DNA of 64,000 nucleotides from Mesorhizobium sp. WSM4311 (GTDB lineage Bacteria > Pseudomonadota > Alphaproteobacteria > Rhizobiales > Rhizobiaceae): positions 1-64,000 of the forward strand of contig NZ_NSFV01000001.1 of the NCBI RefSeq assembly GCF_002295115.1, written 5' to 3'. This document shows positions 41,141 to 50,296 of this stretch, piece by piece (position 1 is the first letter of the stretch; each line of letters begins with the position of its first letter). The translations under genes and the position numbers were made by a program. Below the pieces are notes generated by a model. The model made no database searches, was not told the DNA's origin, and saw nothing but the letters and a program-made list of their open reading frames with translations.

Positions 41141-42270
41141 GGCGTCGTCGCCGGGACCAGGAAACGGTCGGGCGCCAGCGCCGCGGCGGTGACGCCGAGT
41201 GCCGTGACATCCTCCGGCAGGGGCTCGCCGCGCATCAGCGCCGCGCCCAGCCTGGCCAAGGTCAGCGACACCTGGAAACCATAGCCGCCCTGGCCGCCGA
41301 GCCAGAAGAAGCCAGGCAGGCGGGGGTCGAAGCCGGCGACCGGCGTGCGGTCCGGCGCGAAGGTGCGCAGGCCCGCCCATGGCGTCGACGGACGGCCGAT
41401 GCGCATCGACGTCGCCTGCTCGATGCGGTCGACGGCGATGGCGACATCGATGTCTTCCGGCCAGGCGTCGCAAGGCTCGGAATCGGTCTCGTCGGCGAGC
41501 GAGCCGATCAGCCTGCCGGCGTCGGGCTTGAAGTAGAATTGTTCGTGCAGGTCGACCACCAGCGGCCAGCTGGAGATGTCGATGCCGGCAGGCGCATCGA
41601 ACAGGAAAGCGGTGCGGCGTTTCGGCTGAAAGCCGAGGCCGGAGAGCCCGGCCAAGCCAGCGACGACATCGACCCAGGCGCCGGCGGCGTTGACGACGAT
41701 GTCGGCCGGATAGACACCGGCGCTTGTCTGCACGCGCAGGCCGCCGCCGCCGGGCGAAATGGCGCGCACCTCCTCGCCGGTGCGAATCGTGCCGCCGCCG
41801 GCCTTCAGCGCCGAGGCGCAGGCCGCCAGCATCTTGCCGGTGTCGATATCCACGGCGTCCGGCTCATAGACGCCGCCGCAAGTGGCTTCAGTGGCGATGG
41901 CGGGAACCAGCGCGTGGAGCTCGGCCGCCGACAGGCGACGCACGCTGGGCACCAGCGCCTGCAATTCATCGGCCAGCTTGTCGATCGCGGCGCCGTCGCC
42001 TTTCCAGCCGACATGCAGCGCGCCGCGCCGATGGGCGACGAAGCCGCCCACGACGATTTGCTGCCGGCTGGCCAGCGTCAGCGCGCGCACCAGCCGGTTG
42101 CCGTAGGTCTCGGTGAACAAAGCGGCGGAGCGGCCGCTGGCGTGGTAGCCAAGATGCGGCTCGCGCTCGAGGACGGTAACGGAGGCCCAATCCCGCACGG
42201 CCGCCGCAAGCGACAGGCCGGCAATGCCGCCACCGATGACGACGATTTTTCTGGGAGGATTCGACTGCAT
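41137..42270 (-). CDS. FAD-dependent D-amino-acid oxidase/dehydrogenase family protein
   Basis: A 377-residue flavoprotein with the N-terminal dinucleotide motif VVIGGGIAGLSLAAAV and C-terminal FAD contact GGQGGYGFQVS. The substrate domain contains the PDRTPVAGFDPRLPGFFW block typical of DadA/SoxB-like deaminating oxidases. It is followed by the DUF1275 gene (4-base overlap) and preceded by an ornithine-cyclodeaminase-like gene on the same strand, so amino-acid or opine-type oxidation is likely. Confidence 0.88.
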   Translation of the reverse strand: MQSNPPRKIVVIGGGIAGLSLAAAVRDWASVTVLEREPHLGYHASGRSAALFTETYGNRLVRALTLASRQQIVVGGFVAHRRGALHVGWKGDGAAIDKLADELQALVPSVRRLSAAELHALVPAIATEATCGGVYEPDAVDIDTGKMLAACASALKAGGGTIRTGEEVRAISPGGGGLRVQTSAGVYPADIVVNAAGAWVDVVAGLAGLSGLGFQPKRRTAFLFDAPAGIDISSWPLVVDLHEQFYFKPDAGRLIGSLADETDSEPCDAWPEDIDVAIAVDRIEQATSMRIGRPSTPWAGLRTFAPDRTPVAGFDPRLPGFFWLGGQGGYGFQVSLTLARLGAALMRGEPLPEDVTALGVTAAALAPDRFLVPATTP

Positions 42271-42417
42271 CCATCAGTCGTAAAAATGATTTCGCATCCA
42301 GTCAAACAGCGCGACCTTCCCTCGGTCGTTCGCGCGGCCATTTCTTCCCGTTCTACGGGGAGAAATCACCGGCGGGGCAATAAGGGCAGCGCCAGCTCCG
42401 ACGATCGACAGCGTCCT

Positions 42418-43413
42418 CTACAAGGTCACAATCCGCCCCAGTCCTCGCCGCACCGCCTCGCGATAAGCGAGATCCGCCGCCACCAGATCCTCCATGGCGA
42501 CACCCATGGCCTTGTAGACGGTGATCTGGTCGGCGCTTATCCTTCCCGGCCGCAGCCCAAGCAGCATTTCGCCAAGCTCGGTTCCGGTTTGCGGATCGAT
42601 GCCATCGAGTTCGCAAGAGCCGACCGGAGTAGGTGCGAAGGCGTCCCTGGTCTCGACGAACAGGCTGGCCCGGCCGACAAGCTCGACCGGCAGCTCGCCG
42701 CCGGGTGGTGCTACGCCCACCGACGAGACATGCGTGCCGGGGCGCAGCCATTCGGCCGAGATCACCGGCTGGTAGGAATGCGTTGCCAGGCACACGACAT
42801 CGGACGAGCGCACCGCTGCCTCGAGATCGCTGACGGCGACGACGCCCGGATGCTGCGCTGCCAGCGCCTGCGCGTCCGCGAACTCCTTCGAGGCGACGCG
42901 GATCTCGGTGAAGTCCCGCACCAGCGGCAGCAGGTGCAAGTGCTGGCCGGCCTGCACGCCGGCGCCGACCACCGTCGCGACCCTGGCGTCGCGGCGGGCC
43001 AGTTCCCGCACCGAGAGCACGGCGGAGCCGGAGGTGCGCACGGCGGTGATATAGGTGCCGTCCATGACACAGACCGGCATGCCCGTTTCCGGGTCGAACA
43101 GATGGATGGTGGCGAGATGGCTGGGGATCGCCCGGGCTATGTTGCCTTCGAAGACGTTGACGATCTTCACCGACAGATGCATGCCCGCCATCCAGGCCGG
43201 CATCGCCAGCGAATAGCCGGCCCGCGGAATGTCGAGCTGTGGCCGCGCCGGATTGACGATCTCGCCGCGGGACAATGCCTTGAAGCCCTCCGCCAACGCA
43301 TCGAGAAGCCGACGCAGGTCGATGCATGTTCTCACCTCGCCTTCGCTCAGGATGAGCACGGCCGTGTCGCCCTTGGTAAGGGCATTGCGGGAGGTCCGTA
43401 TGGTCGATGTCAT
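42418..43413 (-). CDS. Ornithine cyclodeaminase / mu-crystallin family protein
   Basis: A 331-residue NAD(P)-dependent enzyme. The nucleotide fold begins with TVVGAGVQAGQHLHLLPLV (near residue 143); the conserved N-terminal block is PAWMAGMHLSVKIVNVFEGN (near 73), and the C-terminal block is ISADQITVYKAMGVAMEDLVAADLAY. Members deaminate ornithine to proline or reduce cyclic imino acids. It diverges from an Lrp-type regulator over an inverted repeat. The start is ATG 43413. Confidence 0.9.
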   Translation of the reverse strand: MTSTIRTSRNALTKGDTAVLILSEGEVRTCIDLRRLLDALAEGFKALSRGEIVNPARPQLDIPRAGYSLAMPAWMAGMHLSVKIVNVFEGNIARAIPSHLATIHLFDPETGMPVCVMDGTYITAVRTSGSAVLSVRELARRDARVATVVGAGVQAGQHLHLLPLVRDFTEIRVASKEFADAQALAAQHPGVVAVSDLEAAVRSSDVVCLATHSYQPVISAEWLRPGTHVSSVGVAPPGGELPVELVGRASLFVETRDAFAPTPVGSCELDGIDPQTGTELGEMLLGLRPGRISADQITVYKAMGVAMEDLVAADLAYREAVRRGLGRIVTL

Positions 43414-43488
43414 GGGATTTGCCTTGGTCGGATTGCGTTGCCCGCCAACGGTATTGCCACTCGACAGCGTGATGAAATATGCTGTTTT

Positions 43489-43512
43489 CGCGATTTTTGC
43501 GTGATAATCGCG
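43489..43512. promoter_or_regulatory. CGCGAT-N12-ATCGCG inverted repeat, candidate Lrp-type operator
   Basis: Perfect 6-base arms surround a T-rich centre, 30 bases upstream of the Lrp-type start and 76 bases from the divergent cyclodeaminase-like start. The spacing and position are those of an Lrp/AsnC-family site that controls a divergent target. Confidence 0.55.
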
Positions 43513-43541
43513 CAATCTGTGGTCAGAAAGTGTGAATTCAA

Positions 43542-44003
43542 ATGGATGATCTCGACCGCATCGACCGCTCGCTGTTGCGCTTGCTGCAGGAGGATGGCCG
43601 TCGCACGACGCTCGATCTGGCCCGCCGCGTCGGCCTGTCGCCGACCGGGGCGGCGCAACGCATCAAGCGGCTGTTCGCCGAAGGCTTCATCCGGGCGGTG
43701 CGGGCCGTTCTCGACCCGGCCCGGATCGGGCAGGCACAACTCGTCTTCATCGAAGTGCGGCTCGATCATACGGCGCCGCATGTCTTCGACCGTTTCGCCG
43801 AGGCGGTCGTGCGGGCGCCCGAGATCATCGAATGCCACATGGTGGTCGGCGGCTTCGATTATCTGGTCAAGGCGCGCATCGCCGACATGGCGATGTTCCA
43901 GGATTTCCTGCAGCGGGTGATCCTGCCGCTGCCCGGCGTCAGGGAGACGCACACCTACGCCTCGATCGCCAATGTGAAGCCGGACGCGTTGCTGCCGATC
44001 TAG
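43542..44003 (+). CDS. Lrp/AsnC-family transcriptional regulator
   Basis: A 153-residue feast/famine regulator. The N-terminal helix-turn-helix is residues 1-60 (RTTLDLARRVGLSPTGAAQRIKRLFAEGFI) and the ligand-binding RAM domain residues 68-150 (ending VILPLPGVRETHTYASIANV). It likely controls the divergent cyclodeaminase-like gene in response to an amino acid. Confidence 0.93.
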   Translation: MDDLDRIDRSLLRLLQEDGRRTTLDLARRVGLSPTGAAQRIKRLFAEGFIRAVRAVLDPARIGQAQLVFIEVRLDHTAPHVFDRFAEAVVRAPEIIECHMVVGGFDYLVKARIADMAMFQDFLQRVILPLPGVRETHTYASIANVKPDALLPI

Positions 44004-44094
44004 GACGTGGACTTATTAGCGCCGAGCCGTAGCCTGGACGCCATACGCCCGAAAGCAGACGTAGCGAATCTGGTCCGGCCGGCGGCGCGCGACC

Positions 44095-44604
44095 TCACAG
44101 CTCAGCTGGCCAGCCCGATCGCTCGGCTCGACGCAAAGACGATTTTACGATCAGGCGATGGAAAGGCGCAATTCCCGCGATATAGGCCCGCCCTCCCAGA
44201 TGATTGAAGGTCACGACCGTTGTGGCGACAAGCCGGCGGCACAAAGCGGACTCTTCAACCAAGACGGACAAACGGAAGTCGAGATGGCGATCATCCTCGC
44301 CAAGAATAATCTCATGACGCCGCCGATCGTAGACCCGAAAGAAATCAATCCTGTCGGTCGCAACGTCATCGCGCAACTCAGACGATGTCTTAAGACCAAA
44401 CCCCGCAACCAAAGTGTCCCTGAGAGCTATCAGCCAGCCAACCCACCGCGCCTGACCCATCAGCATATGGGCGGCGAGGCGTTCGGCGTCGCCCGTCGCA
44501 TGGCTCGGCAGATCGATCGCGAATGCGTCAGCGAAGCCTGCCTCGGCATAGAGAGGCCTAAGCGCGGAATGTTGCGGCAAATCGACTCGAGCAACGCGCG
44601 TCAT
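44095..44604 (-). CDS. DUF2867 family protein
   Basis: A 169-residue protein of the DUF2867 family: YAEAGFADAFAIDLPSHATGDAERLAAHML at the start, WVGWLIALRDTLVAGFGL in the middle, and DDRHLDFRLSVLVEESALCRRLVATTVVTFNHLGGRAYIAGIAPFHRLIVKSSLRRA near the end, which is the usual family ending. Its function is unknown. The stretch 44160-44450 has more A and T in third positions than its neighbours, a mild sign of separate origin. It is monocistronic. The flanking 44004-44094 and 44605-44769 hold nothing I recognise. Confidence 0.82.
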   Translation of the reverse strand: MTRVARVDLPQHSALRPLYAEAGFADAFAIDLPSHATGDAERLAAHMLMGQARWVGWLIALRDTLVAGFGLKTSSELRDDVATDRIDFFRVYDRRRHEIILGEDDRHLDFRLSVLVEESALCRRLVATTVVTFNHLGGRAYIAGIAPFHRLIVKSSLRRAERSGWPAEL

Positions 44605-44769
44605 GGATGGTCCGCCCCGGACTGAATGGAAGCGAAGAGGTGGTGCACTGCAATAGCACGAACGGGCTCTCCATCAAACGTATCAAGGAACTTCTGCTGT
44701 TGACCCTTCCGCGACCTCGGGCAACGTCCGCTCTTCCGCGGTCGGCAAGCTGCTAAGTGAGTACACGCC

Positions 44770-45669
44770 CTAGACCGGCGGCCGTTCCCCCGCGTCCAGC
44801 AGCCATTGCCGCACGGCCTGTGTCGGTTCGGGGTGGCGCTGCTTTCGCGGCATCACGACATGAAAATCCTGCGTGCCGCGCATTTCGCAGCTGACCGGCT
44901 GGACCAGGCGGCCGGCGGCGAGGTCGGCGGCGACGAGGAAGCGGCTGGCCAGTGCTATGCCCTGGCCGGCGATGGCCGCGTCGATGGCGAGGCTGGTCTG
45001 GTTGAAGCGCATGCGCTTGAGCTCGGCCGTCATCTTCAGGCCGACTGCCTTTTCCATGAATTCGGGCCACAGATTGTGCGCGTCGTGCAGCAGCACGTGA
45101 TGCTGGATTTCGGCCGCGGCGATTTCGGTTGCGCCGGCCGGCAGCAGGGCCGGGCTGCAGATTGCGATGATCTGCTGGGGAAACAACAGGTCGACGATCA
45201 GGCCGGCCCCGAAGGGCGGGCGGCCTTGCCGCACCGCGATATCGACGCCGTCGGACTGGAAACTCGACAGGCTCTCGCTGGCCAGCACGCGCAGGTCGAC
45301 CAGCGGATTGTCGGCCATGAAATCCTGCAGCCTTGGGATCAGCCATTTGGTGGCGAAACTCGGCGTCACGCTGATCGTCAGGCGTGCCGGCGCGGGACGC
45401 AGCAGCAAGGTTGCCTCCGAGATCAGGTCGAAGGCGCGGCGGATGTTGGGCACATAGGCGCGGCCCTGATCGGTCAGCGCCAGGCCGCGCGGCAGCCGCT
45501 CGAACAGTTTCGTGCCGAGATGGGTCTCCAGGCCGCGAATATGCTGGGCCACCGCGCCTTGGGTCACGTTCAACTCCTCGGCGGCGACGCGGAAGTTGAG
45601 ATGGCGCGCCGATGCCTCGAAGGCGCGCAACGCGTTCAGCGGCGGCAGGCTCAGGAAGGCTTCAGGCAT
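44770..45669 (-). CDS. LysR-family (GcvA-like) transcriptional regulator
   Basis: A 299-residue LTTR. The start PPLNALRAFEASARHLNFRVAAEELNVTQGAVAQHI is the typical GcvA-like helix-turn-helix. The effector domain runs from about residue 92 (RLTISVTPSFATKWLIPRL). It is divergent from an SDR gene 127 bases away and probably regulates it. Confidence 0.92.
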   Translation of the reverse strand: MPEAFLSLPPLNALRAFEASARHLNFRVAAEELNVTQGAVAQHIRGLETHLGTKLFERLPRGLALTDQGRAYVPNIRRAFDLISEATLLLRPAPARLTISVTPSFATKWLIPRLQDFMADNPLVDLRVLASESLSSFQSDGVDIAVRQGRPPFGAGLIVDLLFPQQIIAICSPALLPAGATEIAAAEIQHHVLLHDAHNLWPEFMEKAVGLKMTAELKRMRFNQTSLAIDAAIAGQGIALASRFLVAADLAAGRLVQPVSCEMRGTQDFHVVMPRKQRHPEPTQAVRQWLLDAGERPPV

Positions 45670-45703
45670 GCAGGAGTTTTTCTACTGGTTGATTTCAGGC
45701 ATT

Positions 45704-45730
45704 CTGGTTCGAACCGAGCGGCAGAACCAG
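45704..45730. promoter_or_regulatory. Nested palindromes between lysR-type and SDR genes
   Basis: CTGGTT (45704-45709) and AACCAG (45725-45730) flank 15 bases, and the left half is itself part of a perfect GGTTCGAACC palindrome (45706-45715). It is centred 52 bases from the LysR-type start. LTTR sites are often such interrupted dyads. Confidence 0.5.
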
Positions 45731-45796
45731 CTATATCACCGTTCAAATCCCGAAAACACCGGTTGCGGTGCCTGCCAACCCTGAGAGGAAAATCCG

Positions 45797-46501
45797 ATGA
45801 GTGTAGAAAAAGTGGCTGTTGTCGTGGCCGGCGGCAGCGGCATGGGGGCGGCGGCGGCCAAGCGCCTGGCGGCAGATGGGTTCAAGGTCGCCATCCTGTC
45901 GTCCTCGGGCAAGGGCGAGGCGCTGGCCAACGAGTTGGGCGGGCTCGGCGTCACCGGCTCCAACCAGTCGAATGACGACCTGCAGCGCCTCGCCGACCTG
46001 ACGCTGGAGCATTTTGGCCGCATCGACGTGCTGGTCAACAGCGGCGGCCACGGGCCGCGCGCGCCGATCCTGGAGATCACGGACGAGCAGTGGCGCACCG
46101 GCATGGACGTCTATCTGATGAACGTCATCCGGCCGGTGCGCATCGTGGCGCCGCAAATGGTCAAGCAGAAGGGCGGCGCCATCATCAACATCTCGACGGC
46201 CTGGGTCGCCGAGCCGAACGCGATGTTCCCGACTTCGGCCGTGTTCCGCGCCGGTGTAACCGCCTACACCAAGATCTTCGCCAACACTTATGCATCAGAC
46301 AATGTGCGCATGAACAATGTGCTGCCCGGCTGGATCGACAGCCTGCCGACCGTCGAAGAGCGCCGTGACAACGTGCCGATGCAGCGCTACGGCACGATGG
46401 AGGAGGTCGCCGCGACGATTGCGTTCCTGGCGTCCGAGGGGGCGGGCTATATCACCGGCCAGAACATCCGCGTCGATGGCGGTGTTATCCGGGCGCTGTG
46501 A
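45797..46501 (+). CDS. Atypical SDR family oxidoreductase lacking the YxxxK pair
   Basis: A 234-residue SDR with an N-terminal cofactor motif AGGSGMGAAAAKRL and the NSGG motif near residue 83. Where classical SDRs have Y-x3-K, this reads FPTSAVFRAGVTAYTK, so the usual catalytic tyrosine and lysine are not in place. The rest (NNVLPGWIDSLP, ITGQNIRVDGG) is standard. It may have a shifted active site or a non-catalytic role. It is divergent from the LysR-type gene. Confidence 0.87.
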   Translation: MSVEKVAVVVAGGSGMGAAAAKRLAADGFKVAILSSSGKGEALANELGGLGVTGSNQSNDDLQRLADLTLEHFGRIDVLVNSGGHGPRAPILEITDEQWRTGMDVYLMNVIRPVRIVAPQMVKQKGGAIINISTAWVAEPNAMFPTSAVFRAGVTAYTKIFANTYASDNVRMNNVLPGWIDSLPTVEERRDNVPMQRYGTMEEVAATIAFLASEGAGYITGQNIRVDGGVIRAL

Positions 46502-46519
46502 AGCGTCGACCGGGCTTGG

Positions 46520-46551
46520 GTTCCTCGCCTCAAGGGAAGTGGGCGAGGAAC
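46520..46551 (+). terminator. Hairpin after the SDR gene
   Basis: Perfect 10-base arms GTTCCTCGCC and GGCGAGGAAC with a 12-base loop begin 18 bases after the SDR stop. No U-tract follows, so it may be a Rho-independent terminator of poor quality or an mRNA 3' end stabiliser. Confidence 0.45.
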
Positions 46552-46669
46552 GAGGTTCGGGGAGGCGCTGCCATTCTCGCGGCCGATGCGCAATTCTTTC
46601 AATCATTTCTTGAAGCCGGCACCAGCCGTTTCATGGTTTGATGATTCCGGCCAAGAGGGGGAGGCGCCA

Positions 46670-47662
46670 TTGACCGACTTCATCGGATTGCCGAAAGCCG
46701 AGGTGCACATCCACATCGAGGGCTGTTTCGAGGCCGACGATGTGATCAGGAACTGCCAGCAAGCCGGCATTCCGCTGCGGGCGCCGCGCGACAGGCTTTT
46801 CGAAGCCCATGATCTCAAGAGCTTCCTCGAGATGCTCGACTGGTTGTGCGGGACTTTTCGTACGCGCGAGCAGCTCGCCACCACGGCCTACAAGTTCGCG
46901 CAGCGCATGGGCCGAAGCGGCGTGCGCTACGCCGACGTCATCGTCAATCCGACGCACTGGCCGCACTGGCACAAGGACGTTGCGGGGATGATCGACGCGT
47001 TCGACGCGGGTTTCGCGGCCGCCGAACAGGATGGGCACCCGCCGGTCGGGCTTTGCGTCAGCCTTCTGCGCACCCAGTCGGCGGCGGAGGCGTTCGAGCT
47101 GGTGGAGTTGCTGGGCGGGATCAGGCACAGGCGTGTCGTCGCCCTGTCGATCGACGGCAACGAAGCGGCTGCCGGCCGCACCGGCCCGCGCTTTGCCGAG
47201 GCGTTTCGCCGGGCCGGCGCGGCGGGTTTGCGGCGCACCGTCCATGCCGGCGAGTCGAGCGGCCCGGAAGGTGTTCGCGACGCCATCGACCTGCTGGGCG
47301 CCGACCGCATCGACCATGGGGTGCGGGCGATCGAGGACCCGGAACTCATCGACTTGCTGGCGCAGAGGCAGATTCCGCTGGGCATCTGTCCGGTCTCCAA
47401 TCTGGCGCTCGGCGTCTATCCCTCGCTTGCGCAACATCCGATCGATGCCTTGCGCCAGGCCGGCGTCCCGGTTTCGATCAACACCGACGATCCGTCGCTG
47501 CTCGGCACCACGCTCGAAGCCTCCTACGCGGCCTGTGCCGAGGCTTTCGCCTGGGACGACGAAACCATCCGCCAGCTCGCCGCGACATCGGTGCAGGCGA
47601 GCTATGCCGACCCGGCGCTCAAGGCGCGGATCCTGACCGATCTGGCGGCCTGGCGGAGCTAG
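46670..47662 (+). CDS. add: Adenosine deaminase family protein
   Basis: A 330-residue amidohydrolase with all catalytic landmarks: H-x-H (AEVHIHIEG, near residue 12), RRTVHAGES (near 190; zinc histidine), DRIDHGVRA (near 218) and SINTDDPSLLG (near 275). It deaminates adenosine, or possibly another purine or aminodeoxyfutalosine-like substrate. I choose the TTG at 46670 because GGGGGAGG lies just upstream and the N-terminus then matches the family; an ATG at 46586 would add 28 residues unlike the family. Confidence 0.87.
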   Translation: MTDFIGLPKAEVHIHIEGCFEADDVIRNCQQAGIPLRAPRDRLFEAHDLKSFLEMLDWLCGTFRTREQLATTAYKFAQRMGRSGVRYADVIVNPTHWPHWHKDVAGMIDAFDAGFAAAEQDGHPPVGLCVSLLRTQSAAEAFELVELLGGIRHRRVVALSIDGNEAAAGRTGPRFAEAFRRAGAAGLRRTVHAGESSGPEGVRDAIDLLGADRIDHGVRAIEDPELIDLLAQRQIPLGICPVSNLALGVYPSLAQHPIDALRQAGVPVSINTDDPSLLGTTLEASYAACAEAFAWDDETIRQLAATSVQASYADPALKARILTDLAAWRS

Positions 47663-47700
47663 GGGCCGCTGCCGATTTCGCCATCGTGCCGTCTGGCAGA

Positions 47701-50136
47701 TTACGCGGTCAGGGCTTCCGGCTGGTCGAAAAGCGCATGAAGCTCGGAGACCGGCATAGGGCGGCCAAAATACCAGCCCTGGACATCCGTGCAGCCATTC
47801 TCCTTGACCAGCCTGTACTGGTCCTCGGTCTCGACGCCTTCGGCGGTCGTCGTCATGCCAAGTGTGGTGCCGAGTTCGGCGACGGCCTTGACGATCGCCC
47901 GGCTTTCATTGCTCTCGCACATCAGGCTGACGAAGCTGCGGTCGATCTTGATGCGGTTGAACGGGAACGACCTGAGATAGCTCAGCGAGGAGTAGCCGGT
48001 GCCGAAATCATCCATGGCGATGGAGATGCCGAGGTCGCGCAGGCTGTACAGCGTGTTCAGAGTGTTTTCGTTGTTGGCCAACAGCACCGACTCGGTGATC
48101 TCCAGTTCGAGCCGTGACGGCAGCAGGCCTGACGCGGCGAGCGCCGCGGCAACCTGAAGCGACAGCCCCTGCTGTTTGAACTGGGCCGGCGAAAGATTGA
48201 CCGCAACCTTGACGGGCTGGGGCCATTTCGCGGCGTCGGCGCAGGCACGCCGCAAGATCCACTCGCCAAGCGCGTCGATGGCGCCTGTCTCCTCGGCCAA
48301 TTGGACGAACTCCGACGGCGCCAGCAGGCCGAGGCGCGGATGGTTCCATCGCACCAGCGCTTCGAAGCCGGTGAGCTGCGAGGTCTTTGCGTCGTGCAGC
48401 GGTTGATAATGCAGGACGAACTGTTCGTTCTTCACGCCGAGCGCGAGTTCGGATTCGAGCTGGCGCCGCTCCTGCAGTCTTGCGTCCATTCCCGGCTCGA
48501 ACGACCTGCAGGTGCCGCGGCCCTCCATCTTGGCCTTGTACAAGGCAAGGTCGGCATTGCGGATAAGGGTTTCCGAATTTCGCCCGTCGTCGGGAAAAAC
48601 GGCGATGCCGATGCTGCCGCCGATGTTGATCTTGTGGCCATGGATGGAGAATTCGTCGGACAGGGCATGAATGACGCGGCTTGCCAGCACGCCGGCCTCG
48701 TCGTTGCCGTCGAGCAGGAGCTGAAGGATGACGAACTCGTCCCCGCCAATTCTGGCCACCATGGCGGTTTCGCCGGCATGGTGTTTCAACCTTTTCGCCA
48801 CCGCCCCGAGCAGCTCGTCGCCGATCGGATGGCCGAGCGTGTCGTTGACCGGCTTGAAACGGTCGAGATCGACGCAATGGACGGCCAGCTTCTCGTCGTC
48901 CCTGAGGCTTCGCAATGCCTCGTCCATCGTGTCGGCCAGGAGGCCCCGGTTGGGCAGGCCGGTGAGAATATCGTGCGTGGCGAGATGCTGAATCTGGGCG
49001 GTGCGTTGCTCGACCCGACGCTCAAGGGTCTCGGCGGCCTCGACCTGCATCGTCATCGTGCGCCCGATCGCGTACCAGCAGGCCAGCGCCAGCAGCGTGA
49101 CCACCGCGACCGCCGCATAACCGGCCAGCTCGAATTCACGCACGGACTGGACGTCCAGGTTGTCGTCGAAGCGGCTGTTGGGGAACCCGGCCCAAAGACG
49201 CCATGCGCTCCTGGGATCGTTGAGCGAGAGCGGGATGACTTCGGAATAGATCAGATTGGGGTCGGCCGCCGTGAAGGCACGGGAATCCGCCGCCAAGGCT
49301 GTCGACATCTTGTGCTGGTCGGATTCAAAGCCGTAGCCTGAATTGACGATGACATAGTCACTGCCCGGCAATAGTTTCCGCAGCGCCGAGGTAAGCATGA
49401 TCGCCGAAACGGAGCCGCGCAGGCTGCCGTCCTGGCCGAAGACAGGGACCGAAAGGATGAAGCCTGAGCGGTCGGCATCATTGCCGGTGTGGATGAAATC
49501 GGTGTTGTCGCAGGTGATGAGCTCCTTCGTGCCGATGATCGGTACGTTCAACCCGTCGATGGCGCTCGAATTCGGATAGTTCGTCTTCAGCCAGGCGAGC
49601 TGTTTGGCCAGCTCATGGTATTCATAGGTCTCGACCTCTTCCGGGGGGCGGATCAGGGCATTCTCGTCCAGCTTCGCCTGTTTGGCGCCGCCAGCGGCAT
49701 CAGATCTCGCCTTGGCATTCACGATCAACTGGTCGAACTGGAGGATCGGCTCCTCGGGCTTGCCGGTCACCGTATCGAAGCGGTCCGGGTCGAAATCCAG
49801 CGGCAGGAAGTAGACCTCGGAAATCGAGACATTGTTGGCGAGGTTGTTGTAAATCTGCTGGATCGTCGCGCGGCCCTCATCGCCAAGGTTCGTGCCATGC
49901 CGGTCGAGGTTACGCACGCTCGGCAGATAGCTCAGGGTGCGCACATTCTCGTAGACGGCCCGCAAGGCGTCTTCGACGGTCTTGGCGGCCGCTCTGGAAG
50001 CTGCCTGGGAGTTCTCGACATAGCGCTCCTTGGCCAACGCGAAGTTTCTCTGGGCGTCGATGTGCAACGCCGCCAGCGTCGCCGCCCCGGTCAACAGGAT
50101 CACAACAAATCCGGCCGCTCGCCTGAATGCGTTCAT
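47701..50136 (-). CDS. Membrane-anchored GGDEF-EAL protein with periplasmic sensor
   Basis: An 811-residue c-di-GMP protein. An N-terminal membrane segment (about residues 5-24) and a second (about 350-370) enclose a Cache-like periplasmic sensor of about 325 residues. The GGDEF domain follows (about 400-555; RIGGDEFVILQ intact), then an EAL domain with a normal signature (GFEALVRWNHP near 600), NLSP, EITESVL, DDFGTGYSS, KIDRSFV and AEGVET. Both activities should be possible. It stands alone. Confidence 0.92.
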   Translation of the reverse strand: MNAFRRAAGFVVILLTGAATLAALHIDAQRNFALAKERYVENSQAASRAAAKTVEDALRAVYENVRTLSYLPSVRNLDRHGTNLGDEGRATIQQIYNNLANNVSISEVYFLPLDFDPDRFDTVTGKPEEPILQFDQLIVNAKARSDAAGGAKQAKLDENALIRPPEEVETYEYHELAKQLAWLKTNYPNSSAIDGLNVPIIGTKELITCDNTDFIHTGNDADRSGFILSVPVFGQDGSLRGSVSAIMLTSALRKLLPGSDYVIVNSGYGFESDQHKMSTALAADSRAFTAADPNLIYSEVIPLSLNDPRSAWRLWAGFPNSRFDDNLDVQSVREFELAGYAAVAVVTLLALACWYAIGRTMTMQVEAAETLERRVEQRTAQIQHLATHDILTGLPNRGLLADTMDEALRSLRDDEKLAVHCVDLDRFKPVNDTLGHPIGDELLGAVAKRLKHHAGETAMVARIGGDEFVILQLLLDGNDEAGVLASRVIHALSDEFSIHGHKINIGGSIGIAVFPDDGRNSETLIRNADLALYKAKMEGRGTCRSFEPGMDARLQERRQLESELALGVKNEQFVLHYQPLHDAKTSQLTGFEALVRWNHPRLGLLAPSEFVQLAEETGAIDALGEWILRRACADAAKWPQPVKVAVNLSPAQFKQQGLSLQVAAALAASGLLPSRLELEITESVLLANNENTLNTLYSLRDLGISIAMDDFGTGYSSLSYLRSFPFNRIKIDRSFVSLMCESNESRAIVKAVAELGTTLGMTTTAEGVETEDQYRLVKENGCTDVQGWYFGRPMPVSELHALFDQPEALTA

Positions 50137-50296
50137 CTGCGTCCCACCATCGAGTGACGAGGAATACCGCAAGGCGGTTTAGGAAGCGCTAATGGGATGT
50201 GTCTTTCTTTAGCGGTCCCAGGCATTGCGGCGCATCCAATCCGGCAAGATCGAGGCACCTTCTTTTCATCGGCGGACAGGCACCGGGCAAGGCGGT

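Noticed and set aside
41128..43920. A 930-codon plus-strand frame over the FAD oxidoreductase and cyclodeaminase-like genes
   Set aside because: It is the antisense image of two clear enzymes and runs into the Lrp-type gene out of frame.
45703..45716. GGTTCGAACC resembling a tRNA T-loop
   Set aside because: No acceptor, D or anticodon stem can be built around it; it is better read as part of a regulatory palindrome.
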